DNA from: Candidatus Amesbacteria bacterium RBG_19FT_COMBO_48_16
Lineage (GTDB): Bacteria > Patescibacteriota > Microgenomatia > CAZETR01 > Amesbacteraceae
DNA length: 10,329 bases
Assembly: GCA_001775555.1 (NCBI GenBank)
Contig: MEXE01000018.1
Coordinates: 10,296-20,624 of the forward strand
Reading direction: 5' to 3'
Numbering within the stretch: position 1 is the stretch's first letter; every line of letters begins with the position of its first letter. The translations under genes were made by a program, and so were the position numbers. Shown here in pieces: positions 1 through 4,989 of this stretch. Under the pieces are notes generated by a model. The model saw only the letters and a list, made by a program, of their open reading frames with translations. It made no database searches and was not told where the DNA came from.

Positions 1-125
1 AATCCATCAATAGCCACTGCTAAACACCCCCCATTCCTTTTCAATCCCTCCCTCTTCACCTGCTGGATCGCCGCATCCATCTTCTCCACAATTGCTTGAT
101 TCAACTCCTTTGCAAAACTAGCCAT
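1..125 (-). CDS. hypothetical protein, N-terminal part only
   Basis: I do not recognise this gene. It is an open minus-strand frame of 41 codons starting at ATG 125-123 (protein begins MASFAKEL) and running off the left edge. The visible part is mostly a charged amphipathic helix (residues about 2-30, rich in K, E and Q), followed by a glycine pair and a hydrophobic stretch ending AVAIDG. The frame stays open upstream, with a possible GTG at 179-177, but that codon lies inside the terminator hairpin of the preceding RNA. An extended -10 box 8 nt before the ATG supports the ATG and suggests a leaderless message. No Shine-Dalgarno is present. No function can be given from 41 residues. Confidence 0.55.
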   Translation of the reverse strand, partial: MASFAKELNQAIVEKMDAAIQQVKREGLKRNGGCLAVAIDG

Positions 126-133
126 AGCCGCCC

Positions 134-142
134 ATTTTATCA
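134..142 (-). promoter_or_regulatory. extended -10 promoter of the left-edge gene
   Basis: On the minus strand this reads TGATAAAAT, an extended -10 (TGn plus TAAAAT, 5 of 6 to consensus). Eight nt separate it from the ATG at 125, so transcription would start at or next to the start codon. No good -35 is visible; position 157-162 reads TTTTTC. It lies just past the terminator of the upstream small RNA, so the gene would be transcribed separately from it. Confidence 0.45.
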
Positions 143-152
143 CTTCATACTC

Positions 153-221
153 AAAAGAAAAACCCGCATCTTGCGACACGGGTTTTTCAACGTCCTTGCG
201 GACGGCTTTCTTGCGAAAGCT
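153..221 (-). ncRNA. putative small RNA of three GCAA-capped hairpins
   Basis: This segment is a short minus-strand transcription unit with no convincing ORF. In transcript order it holds three hairpins: GCUUUC-GCAA-GAAAGC (220-205), CGUCC-GCAA-GGACG (204-191, directly abutting) and, after UUG, a 13-bp stem AAAAACCCGUGUC-GCAA closing with GAUGCGGGUUUUU (187-158, two G-U pairs). The third hairpin is followed by CUUUU and forms an intrinsic terminator. All three loops are the same C(GCAA)G GNRA tetraloop. On the plus strand the loops would be UUGC, so the minus strand is the likelier RNA strand. A consensus promoter (250-255 and 227-232) puts the start at about 220-222, at the foot of hairpin 1. 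I do not recognise an RNA family. It could also be a leader of the left-edge gene, but the terminator and separate downstream promoter argue for an independent RNA of about 69 nt. Confidence 0.6.
157..188 (-). terminator. intrinsic terminator, possibly bidirectional
   Basis: A 14-bp inverted repeat (157-170 with 175-188, two G-U pairs in the minus-strand RNA) has a GCAA loop on the minus strand. It is followed there by TTTTT-C-TTTT. The stem itself contains A5 and T5 tracts, so the plus-strand RNA would also end in a U tract (183-187). It probably ends both the small RNA and read-through from the SRAP gene. Confidence 0.75.
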
Positions 222-226
222 TTGAC

Positions 227-255
227 ATATTAACCTCTCATTTCCATTCTGTCAA
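227..255 (-). promoter_or_regulatory. consensus promoter of the small RNA
   Basis: On the minus strand a perfect -35 TTGACA (255-250) is followed by a 17-nt spacer and -10 TAATAT (232-227). The -35 begins 3 nt after the SRAP stop codon (261-259). The predicted start near 220-222 coincides with the first base of hairpin 1. It is the strongest sigma70-type promoter in the window, and it does not sit in front of an obvious protein gene. Confidence 0.65.
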
Positions 256-258
256 TAA

Positions 259-933
259 TCAAAAATCTCCTTTTTTAATTTGGTCTATCAATTCCGGATA
301 ATCATTAGCCGTATTATTTACCCGGGTAGCCACTTCGTAACCGATCAGTTCGTTTTTTTCATCCGGCTTCATCAAATCTCTTAGCTCTTCCCCCGTGTAT
401 TTTATATTATCCGCCCATATATCCTCACTTTCCTTGGATAATATTACCGGCATCCTGTCGTGAACTTCTTTCAGTAACTTACCGGCTGCGGTAGTGATAA
501 TTGTATAAGTTTTATGCTCCTGCCCCTCACCGTCTTTCCAGATATCAAAAAGTCCGGCAAATGCCATCATTTCACCGCCTTTTTTCCTAAAATAATACGG
601 TGTCTTCTTTTTTTCTCCCGCTTTCCATTCATAAAAACCCGAGGCCGGTACCAGGCATCTCTGATTTTTAAACGCCCGGCGGTAGCTCGGCCGGTTACTC
701 ACGTCCTCAGCTCGTGCATTTATCGTCCTGTATCCTATCCTGGGATCTTTAGCCCAGAAGGGGATCAGTCCCCAGCGCATCAGAGTTATTTTTTTTGGGC
801 TGTTCATGACAACGACAGGCATCGTCCTCCCCGGAGCTACGTTGTAACTCGTCTGCAGGTCAAAATCCCGGTTGGTTATCTCAAACCTGTCGTAAAAATC
901 TTTTCCCGGTATAAATCCGTACCTCCCGCACAT
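259..933 (-). CDS. SRAP domain protein (HMCES/YedK type), abasic-site DNA-protein crosslinker
   Basis: SRAP proteins bind abasic sites in single-stranded DNA and crosslink to them through the alpha-amino and thiol groups of Cys2. The start is placed at ATG 933-931, giving MCGRYGF, because the catalytic Cys must be residue 2. The ATG two codons upstream (939) would bury it. The YedK active-site set is visible: Cys2, Asn72 in TINARAE, Glu102 in SGFYEW and His158 in HDRMPVIL. The length of 224 residues fits the single-domain bacterial family. The gene follows the Y-family polymerase by 7 nt on the same strand, fitting a role at damaged replication forks. A TATAAT at 945-940 sits 6 nt before this start, so it may also be transcribed leaderless. 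No Shine-Dalgarno lies at a usable distance. Confidence 0.93.
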   Translation of the reverse strand: MCGRYGFIPGKDFYDRFEITNRDFDLQTSYNVAPGRTMPVVVMNSPKKITLMRWGLIPFWAKDPRIGYRTINARAEDVSNRPSYRRAFKNQRCLVPASGFYEWKAGEKKKTPYYFRKKGGEMMAFAGLFDIWKDGEGQEHKTYTIITTAAGKLLKEVHDRMPVILSKESEDIWADNIKYTGEELRDLMKPDEKNELIGYEVATRVNNTANDYPELIDQIKKGDF

Positions 934-939
934 CAGCAT

Positions 940-945
940 ATTATA
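940..945 (-). promoter_or_regulatory. -10 box overlapping the polY stop, in front of the SRAP gene
   Basis: Minus-strand TATAAT is a perfect -10 and contains the polY stop TAA (943-941). It ends 6 nt before the SRAP ATG at 933, which would give a leaderless message starting at MCGRYGF. There is no recognisable -35 and no TG extension, so chance cannot be excluded. Confidence 0.35.
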
Positions 946-2206
946 CCGCCGCCATCACCGCCTCCTCCAGCTCTTTTACTCCCCCGAAAGCCACTCTATC
1001 AGGCACATTTTCCCCCGTCCCCAGCATCAGGGCCGGAGTGATCACATACTGTCCCCAGCGGTCGTTTATTTCATCTATGGCTCTCGCCAGCCGCTCCTTC
1101 CTTTCCGCCTCCCCGAATAAAGACATTTGCGCCGATCCGGCCTTCACCAGGTCAAAACAGGACACCGCCAGGGTATGCACCGGCTTCCGGTACGGACAGG
1201 CTCCCAAAATCTTCACCGCCGCCGCATAAATATCCCGGTCATCAAACACCGTCTCCGCCTGTACCTGTCCCCGGTGCCAATGCGACCAGTCCCGGTACAA
1301 CAAACTCACATGTACCCCCCGTGCCCGCCACCCCGCCCGCCGTACCCTCGCCCCCATTTTGACCACCAGCTTTAGAAGTATCGGCAGCAGCTCCTCCGGG
1401 TCCGTCAGGGACTTGGGCAGGGCATAGCTGTTGCCGTAGCTCCGCCGGCCAAAGACCACCTCGTCTATCTCCCACCCCCTCAATCGGCAATACCAATAGT
1501 ATCCCGCCACCGACGCAAACGCCGCCTTTAGCCTCGCCTCATCCGCCAGGTAAAAATCCTCCGCCGTGAATATCCCCTGGCCGTTCAGTCTGACCAGGTT
1601 CCCGGTTTTGATTCCGCACAGATCCGTCACCGCCAGCCGCCGGTACACCTGGCGGAAATTGGATTCGTCAATCGTCTCCAGCCCGTCCGGCTTGCGCAAC
1701 GATGCCGCGGTTTTAGCCAAAAATCTGTTCGGCCCTATTCCCACCGACACCCTCAGCCATTCTCCGATCTCCTCCCTTATCCGCCGTTTTATTTCCCCGG
1801 CCGCCTGCACCATCCCCCTTCGCCAAGCCGGCGCTCCCTCCAGATCCAGCACAAACTCATCAATCGACTTAGGGCAAACCTTATCGGTATAAGTCTCCAA
1901 AAGCTTCCTTAAAGCCAGGTGCACCGCCCGGTACTTGTTGGGATCAGGCGGCAGTACCGTCAGTTCCGGGCACAAGCTCCGCCCCTGCCTCACCCGCATC
2001 CCCACTTTTACTCCCGCCTGCTTGGCTTCCACCGACGGAGCGATAATGCATCCCCCCGGGCTGTCATAGGCCGCCACCGCCACCGGCCGGCCCCGCAAAA
2101 ACGGGTCAGCCTGCTGCTCGACACTCGCAAAGCACGAGTTCAAGTCCAGATGCATCACCGTCGGCGGTTTAGGATTAAAACCCAACTTAACCAGCCTCAC
2201 CGTCAT
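941..2206 (-). CDS. Y-family translesion DNA polymerase
   Basis: This is a lesion-bypass polymerase of the DinB/UmuC superfamily, 421 residues long. Palm catalytic residues are visible: Asp21 in MHLDLNSCF and Asp116-Glu117 in KSIDEF. Phe26 is in the steric-gate position that excludes ribonucleotides. SVGIGPNRFLAKTAA (about 154-168) is the conserved palm/thumb motif, and helix-hairpin-helix-like sequence follows near 195-235. A little-finger region comes next. QMSLFG at 360-365 matches a beta-clamp binding motif (compare QLSLF). The tail of about 56 residues after the motif is unassigned. The start at ATG 2206 is supported by GGAGG with a 6-nt spacer, inside the end of the upstream gene, which it overlaps by 20 nt. 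An N-terminal extension of about 17 residues precedes the core. I cannot say which Y-family branch it belongs to. The context is a small protein upstream and SRAP downstream. Confidence 0.93.
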   Translation of the reverse strand: MTVRLVKLGFNPKPPTVMHLDLNSCFASVEQQADPFLRGRPVAVAAYDSPGGCIIAPSVEAKQAGVKVGMRVRQGRSLCPELTVLPPDPNKYRAVHLALRKLLETYTDKVCPKSIDEFVLDLEGAPAWRRGMVQAAGEIKRRIREEIGEWLRVSVGIGPNRFLAKTAASLRKPDGLETIDESNFRQVYRRLAVTDLCGIKTGNLVRLNGQGIFTAEDFYLADEARLKAAFASVAGYYWYCRLRGWEIDEVVFGRRSYGNSYALPKSLTDPEELLPILLKLVVKMGARVRRAGWRARGVHVSLLYRDWSHWHRGQVQAETVFDDRDIYAAAVKILGACPYRKPVHTLAVSCFDLVKAGSAQMSLFGEAERKERLARAIDEINDRWGQYVITPALMLGTGENVPDRVAFGGVKELEEAVMAAV

Positions 2207-2447
2207 GAATTTCCTCCAGCGTCCAAAATAAATTATCCGTGTTCAAAACCAACCGGAAATAAACCGTTTCCGCCGCCACGGAAAACACCTGGAACAAAGT
2301 CCGCCCCCGCCGGTAAGTGTGATGAAACCCCACTTTCAAAATCCGGTATTCCCGGCCGTCAAACACCACCTGTGTCGGGGCCGCTGTCCGCCGCCTGTGG
2401 TCAAATACCAGGGTCACCGACACCGGCACGCTCAACTTCTGGATCAT
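2187..2447 (-). CDS. small protein of the translesion cassette, unknown function
   Basis: This is an 86-residue protein beginning MIQKLSVPV and overlapping the polymerase gene by 20 nt, so the two are probably co-expressed. It is mostly beta-strand in character. The central pattern is a valine-rich strand, then VFDGREYRILKVGFHH, a basic RRGR turn, and a strand ending FWTLEEIHDG. The layout recalls small DUF6504-type proteins, but I have only a loose pattern resemblance and cannot confirm it. The frame continues upstream to a TTG at 2483, but that TTG is the first part of a perfect -35 box (TTGACA). I therefore take ATG 2447 as the start. It lies 7 nt after the -10, implying a leaderless mRNA. 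Its position suggests an accessory of the polymerase; this is inference. Confidence 0.75.
   Translation of the reverse strand: MIQKLSVPVSVTLVFDHRRRTAAPTQVVFDGREYRILKVGFHHTYRRGRTLFQVFSVAAETVYFRLVLNTDNLFWTLEEIHDGEAG
2213..2217 (-). promoter_or_regulatory. Shine-Dalgarno of the polymerase gene
   Basis: Minus-strand GGAGG lies 6 nt before the ATG at 2206, within the last codons of the upstream gene. It is one of very few clear Shine-Dalgarno sites in the window. It fixes the polymerase start and indicates translational coupling with the overlapping gene. Confidence 0.7.
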
Positions 2448-2454
2448 CTCTTTC

Positions 2455-2483
2455 TTAATACCCGAACCAAACCCGAATGTCAA
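2455..2483 (-). promoter_or_regulatory. promoter of the DNA-damage cassette
   Basis: On the minus strand TTGACA (2483-2478) is followed by 17 nt and TATTAA (2460-2455, 4 of 6). The predicted start is about 2448, directly before ATG 2447. The spacer holds a direct repeat, TTCGGG at 2477-2472 and again at 2466-2461, 11 nt apart, which could be an operator. I saw no CTGT-N8-ACAG or GAAC-N4-GTTC type LexA box. Confidence 0.6.
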
Positions 2484-2490
2484 CCCCCGA

Positions 2491-2886
2491 TTAAAATCTC
2501 TGCCCTCTCATTCTCCCCGCATCCCAAAAGTTCCTTGCCGCCGTGTACATCCTCCCCACTCCCACTACCATACCAATTGGCCAGTACACCAATAAAAAGG
2601 GCGAACTGACGGCAAAATTTAACCGCACACTTCTGGATAACTGTCTTTTATCCGGTCGTGAAGGAAGCCAAGGATTAACCTCTACCCCGCCTTCATCCAA
2701 AATAGCCAAGGTAGACTTATAGTCAAGATAGGCAGCTAACCCCAACACTCCCAGCGTTACTGCTCGCATCAGGTTATCATCCGGTGCCAACTTCAAATCT
2801 ACCCACAATGAAACACCAGTCGCAATCGCACTAACCACCAGTGCCTCTGTAAAAATAAATTTCAAAAACTGTCTCTCCCGACTCAT
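2491..2886 (-). CDS. small integral membrane protein, DUF5658-like
   Basis: This 131-residue protein starts at ATG 2886 (MSRERQF), three codons inside an alternative ATG at 2895. The later start is preferred because the -10 box ends 9 nt before it and abuts the earlier one. Three hydrophobic segments are visible at about residues 9-29, 40-58 and 90-113. Between the second and third lies D-Y-K-S-T-L-A-I-L-x4-G-V-E-V-N-P. This matches the D..ST/TT...L..G..E.NP signature I associate with DUF5658, a small membrane family of unknown function. The assignment is tentative. The positive residues at the N terminus suggest that end is cytoplasmic. It is encoded upstream of the repair cassette but separated from it by that cassette's promoter, so no functional link is implied. 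Confidence 0.8.
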   Translation of the reverse strand: MSRERQFLKFIFTEALVVSAIATGVSLWVDLKLAPDDNLMRAVTLGVLGLAAYLDYKSTLAILDEGGVEVNPWLPSRPDKRQLSRSVRLNFAVSSPFLLVYWPIGMVVGVGRMYTAARNFWDAGRMRGQRF

Positions 2887-2895
2887 AGATCCCAT

Positions 2896-2904
2896 AATAT
2901 ATCA
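2896..2904 (-). promoter_or_regulatory. extended -10 promoter of the membrane protein gene
   Basis: Minus-strand TGATATATT is an extended -10 (TGn plus TATATT, 5 of 6). It lies 9 nt before ATG 2886, with a possible shifted -10 TATTAT (2899-2894) 7 nt before it. No strong -35 is present. It is divergent from the cyclophilin promoter in the AT-rich 2887-2965 gap. Confidence 0.45.
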
Positions 2905-2951
2905 CAAACCCTGTTAAATTAAAAAATTTTGTATTTTGAATTTAGTTATTG

Positions 2952-2957
2952 TATCAT
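2952..2957 (+). promoter_or_regulatory. -10 box of the cyclophilin gene
   Basis: TATCAT (5 of 6 to consensus) ends 8 nt before ATG 2966, so the message would be leaderless or nearly so. A weak TTGTAT lies at -35 distance (2929-2934, 17-nt spacer). This supports ATG 2966 over the in-frame TTG at 2936. Confidence 0.45.
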
Positions 2958-2965
2958 CTGCACCA

Positions 2966-3556
2966 ATGAAACTTTCCCGTGGGACTTTGACTGTATTATC
3001 CATTCTACTGACTCTTATAGTCATCTATTTATTCCGCAACCGCTCCCGCCTCCTGCCTCCTGGTAGTCTCACCACCAGCACCCAGCTGGAGCTCCCGACC
3101 CCCGGACCTACCACCCCGATTACCGGCCGCCCCCGGGTGGAAATTTCCACTTCCAAAGGCAATTTTACCGTCGAGCTTCGCCCTGACCTGGCTCCCAAAA
3201 CAGTCACTAATTTTCTCTCCAAATGGAATTCCGGATATTGCGACAATCTCACTTTTCACCGGGTAGAGGATTGGGTCGTTCAGGGTTGTGACCCCGCCGG
3301 CGACGGTACCGGTGGCTCCACCACTTTACCCACGGAAACTTCAGCGGAAAACTTCGCTGCCGGCAGTCTGGGTGTAGCCCGCAAAACCGTCCCCGCAGAC
3401 CTTTCCAACGACTCCCAATTTTTTATCGTCAAAAAGGACTCATCTTTCCTCAATGGCCAGTACACTTACTTCGGCCGGGTTATTTCCGGAATGGATATAA
3501 TCAATCGTCTTACAGCCGGGGACAAAATTATTGCTGCAGCTTTCCTGGGTAAATAA
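2966..3556 (+). CDS. membrane-anchored cyclophilin-type peptidyl-prolyl isomerase
   Basis: This 196-residue protein is expected to catalyse cis-trans isomerisation of prolyl bonds outside the membrane. Residues 8-23 form one hydrophobic segment after MKLSRG and are followed by RNRSR. This reads as an uncleaved anchor; there is no lipobox Cys. A Pro/Thr-rich linker (about 30-55) leads to a short cyclophilin domain (57-196). The catalytic Arg99 in FHRV, the Gln in VVQG (106), SQFFI (150-154) and the LNGQYTYFGRV turn match the bacterial family. The equivalent of human Trp121 is Tyr or absent. The start was chosen by the -10 box at 2952. Three nt separate its stop from a trigger factor that lacks its own isomerase domain. 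Confidence 0.9.
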   Translation: MKLSRGTLTVLSILLTLIVIYLFRNRSRLLPPGSLTTSTQLELPTPGPTTPITGRPRVEISTSKGNFTVELRPDLAPKTVTNFLSKWNSGYCDNLTFHRVEDWVVQGCDPAGDGTGGSTTLPTETSAENFAAGSLGVARKTVPADLSNDSQFFIVKKDSSFLNGQYTYFGRVISGMDIINRLTAGDKIIAAAFLGK

Positions 3557-3559
3557 ATC

Positions 3560-4255
3560 ATGCCCCCGCCCGCTTCAACCCTTACCCGACTGGAAAACGG
3601 CACTCTCGAAATCCGCCTCACCCTGCCTTGGCCGGAAATTCAGTCAGCTCTAGAAAAAGAGGTCTTGGCCGCAATCAAAACCGCCCGCCTGCCCGGTTTT
3701 CGTCCCGGCTCTGCTCCCCGGCATTTAGTCGAACCCCGTCTTGACCGCGCCCGGCTTCTTTCCCAAGCGGTTCAAAAACTCCTCCCCCAAATTTACTCCC
3801 GGGCCGTCACGGATCACCAACTCAAACCCGCGCTCCTGCCTCACCTGCATATCGATTCCGGAAATGTTGGACAAGATTGGCAAATCACGGCCACCACCTG
3901 CGAAGCCCCTATAGTCAATCTAAATCTTCCTACAAAACCCCCCAAAACTATCAAACAACTTAACGGCTTTCTTGACTATTTACGCCAAAAAACTGCTCTC
4001 AAAATCCCGGATCTCTTAGTCGAAGAGGAAGCCAACCACCGCCTCTCTTCACTGGCCGAAAATCTCACCCGGCTGGGGCTGACCCCCGAAAGCTATTTAG
4101 CCACCAAAAAGATGCGCCCCGAAGACCTCAAATCCGAGCTCACCCGGCAATCCCGGACCGACCTGGAGACCGAGTTCATTCTCTCCCACATCCAGACCCG
4201 GGCTAAATTACAGGATCGCAAAGCCACTCTGGACTTCTTGCAAAACCTGTTATAA
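3560..4255 (+). CDS. tig: trigger factor-like chaperone lacking the PPIase domain
   Basis: This 231-residue protein compares with about 430 in typical trigger factors, which receive nascent chains at the ribosomal tunnel exit. Residues 10-115 resemble the ribosome-binding domain, with the signature LPGFRPGSAP at 44-53. It keeps Phe-Arg, but the Lys of the E. coli FRK motif is Pro. From about 120 a short linker passes directly into the C-terminal arm pattern (IPDLLVEEEANHRL at 149-162, then ESYL, then a charged helix to 215). The FKBP-like domain that normally lies between is absent. The C-terminal body also ends early. No frameshift is evident, and the residual segments are contiguous and in frame. 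It probably shares a transcript with the cyclophilin 3 nt upstream. A divergent SurA-like protein is less likely because the GFRxG signature is clear. Confidence 0.78.
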   Translation: MPPPASTLTRLENGTLEIRLTLPWPEIQSALEKEVLAAIKTARLPGFRPGSAPRHLVEPRLDRARLLSQAVQKLLPQIYSRAVTDHQLKPALLPHLHIDSGNVGQDWQITATTCEAPIVNLNLPTKPPKTIKQLNGFLDYLRQKTALKIPDLLVEEEANHRLSSLAENLTRLGLTPESYLATKKMRPEDLKSELTRQSRTDLETEFILSHIQTRAKLQDRKATLDFLQNLL

Positions 4256-4256
4256 T
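4248..4256 (+). promoter_or_regulatory. extended -10 overlapping the trigger factor stop
   Basis: TGTTATAAT is a perfect extended -10, and its TATAAT contains the trigger factor stop TAA (4253-4255). The predicted start is near 4263, about 24 nt before ATG 4287. A second -10-like TATAAC lies at 4265-4270. Confidence 0.6.
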
Positions 4257-4286
4257 ATACCCATTATAACTATCCCATAGTCTATC

Positions 4287-4907
4287 ATGGCTTCCACCGG
4301 AAAATCAAAACGTAATGCTGTCGTTCACGACAACTTTCTTGAGGCTTTGCGCGACCTGGGTAAGGGTGTGGTCGACGAGGTCAAAACCCAAGCCAAACAG
4401 ATAGTCGCCTCCGATTTACCGGAGTCTTTCGGTATATCAGGTTCCGGTGTATTAAATCCCAATGAGTCTGTCTCTCTCTCCCAGCTTCAGTCTGCCGAAT
4501 CCAGAGGTGAACAACAAGCCGAATCCAGATTCCGTCAGCAGCTTGCAGAACTCCAGCGTCAGCAGGAAGCTTTCGCTTCCCGCCAGACTGCCGAAATCAG
4601 ACAGCAAATCCTGGCCCTCAAGCAGGAAATCCAGACCTTTGCCAAATCTGCGGGTGAATTTGCTCAGGAAGTCCAAAAAGCCACTGCCCAGATTCCCAGC
4701 CGGCCCGGAATTTACCACAAAAATTTCTTTATCCACTTGCGCGAAGTCATTATGACTCTCAGAAAACGGGTTGAATCATCCCGCAATTGGCTGGCTACAG
4801 CCAACGCCCGTGCCGGCAAACGCGGTTTTTACTGGGGTCAGGTCTCAAAATCCGGTACCAAGTACATGCTTTCCTCCGAACGCTACATGGTCATGTCCAC
4901 GGGTTAA
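4287..4907 (+). CDS. coiled-coil protein of unknown function, DUF5660-like
   Basis: This 206-residue soluble protein has a basic N terminus (ASTGKSKRN). A helix follows with alternating charge (residues about 14-42), then a Ser/Gly-rich spacer. Residues about 65-137 form a long Gln/Glu/Ala-rich coiled coil dominated by QQ, RQQ and EIQ repeats. The C-terminal part (about 140-206) is basic and aromatic: IYHKNFFIHLREVI, a helix with RKRVESSRNWLATANARAGKRGFYW, then KYMLSSERY. No signal peptide or membrane segment is seen. From memory the layout resembles DUF5660, a family found in Microgenomates-type CPR genomes; I cannot confirm it. No Shine-Dalgarno is visible. ATG 4287 is the only sensible start. 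The composition suggests a scaffold or nucleic-acid-associated role, but this is speculation. Confidence 0.82.
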   Translation: MASTGKSKRNAVVHDNFLEALRDLGKGVVDEVKTQAKQIVASDLPESFGISGSGVLNPNESVSLSQLQSAESRGEQQAESRFRQQLAELQRQQEAFASRQTAEIRQQILALKQEIQTFAKSAGEFAQEVQKATAQIPSRPGIYHKNFFIHLREVIMTLRKRVESSRNWLATANARAGKRGFYWGQVSKSGTKYMLSSERYMVMSTG

Positions 4908-4917
4908 GCAAAACTTC

Positions 4918-4926
4918 TGCTAAAAT
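4918..4926 (+). promoter_or_regulatory. extended -10 promoter of the M20 peptidase gene
   Basis: TGCTAAAAT is an extended -10 (TAAAAT, 5 of 6) lying 10 nt after the DUF5660-like stop. It puts the transcript start near 4933. That leaves a leader of about 57 nt holding the hairpin at 4943-4964 before ATG 4990. Confidence 0.45.
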
Positions 4927-4942
4927 TACCACATATGGCGCA

Positions 4943-4964
4943 GGCTTTCCAGTTTGCGAAAGCC
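4943..4964 (+). other. leader hairpin of the M20 peptidase mRNA
   Basis: A perfect 7-bp stem, GGCTTTC (4943-4949) with GAAAGCC (4958-4964), encloses an 8-nt loop CAGTTTGC. It sits between the promoter at 4918 and the start codon. The sequence is nearly the complement of hairpin 1 of the small RNA at 204-220, with four extra loop bases (CAGT). There is no T tract, so it is not an intrinsic terminator. Confidence 0.45.
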
Positions 4965-4989
4965 GAGCCAATATCTAACATGAACCCTG

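Noticed and set aside
150..221. CRISPR-like or transposon terminal repeats
   Set aside because: The three units share only CGCAAG cores with different stems, there are no spacers of constant length, and no transposase is nearby.
934..939. Upstream ATG (939) for the SRAP gene
   Set aside because: It would add Met-Leu before Met-Cys, and SRAP chemistry needs Cys at position 2.
1127..2458. Long plus-strand open frames opposite the polymerase gene
   Set aside because: They are Pro/Arg/His-rich antisense shadows of a GC-rich gene with complete Y-family motifs on the minus strand.
2448..2483. Longer start (TTG 2483) for the small cassette protein
   Set aside because: The TTG is the first three bases of a perfect TTGACA with a 17-nt spacer and -10, and ATG 2447 lies at the leaderless distance.
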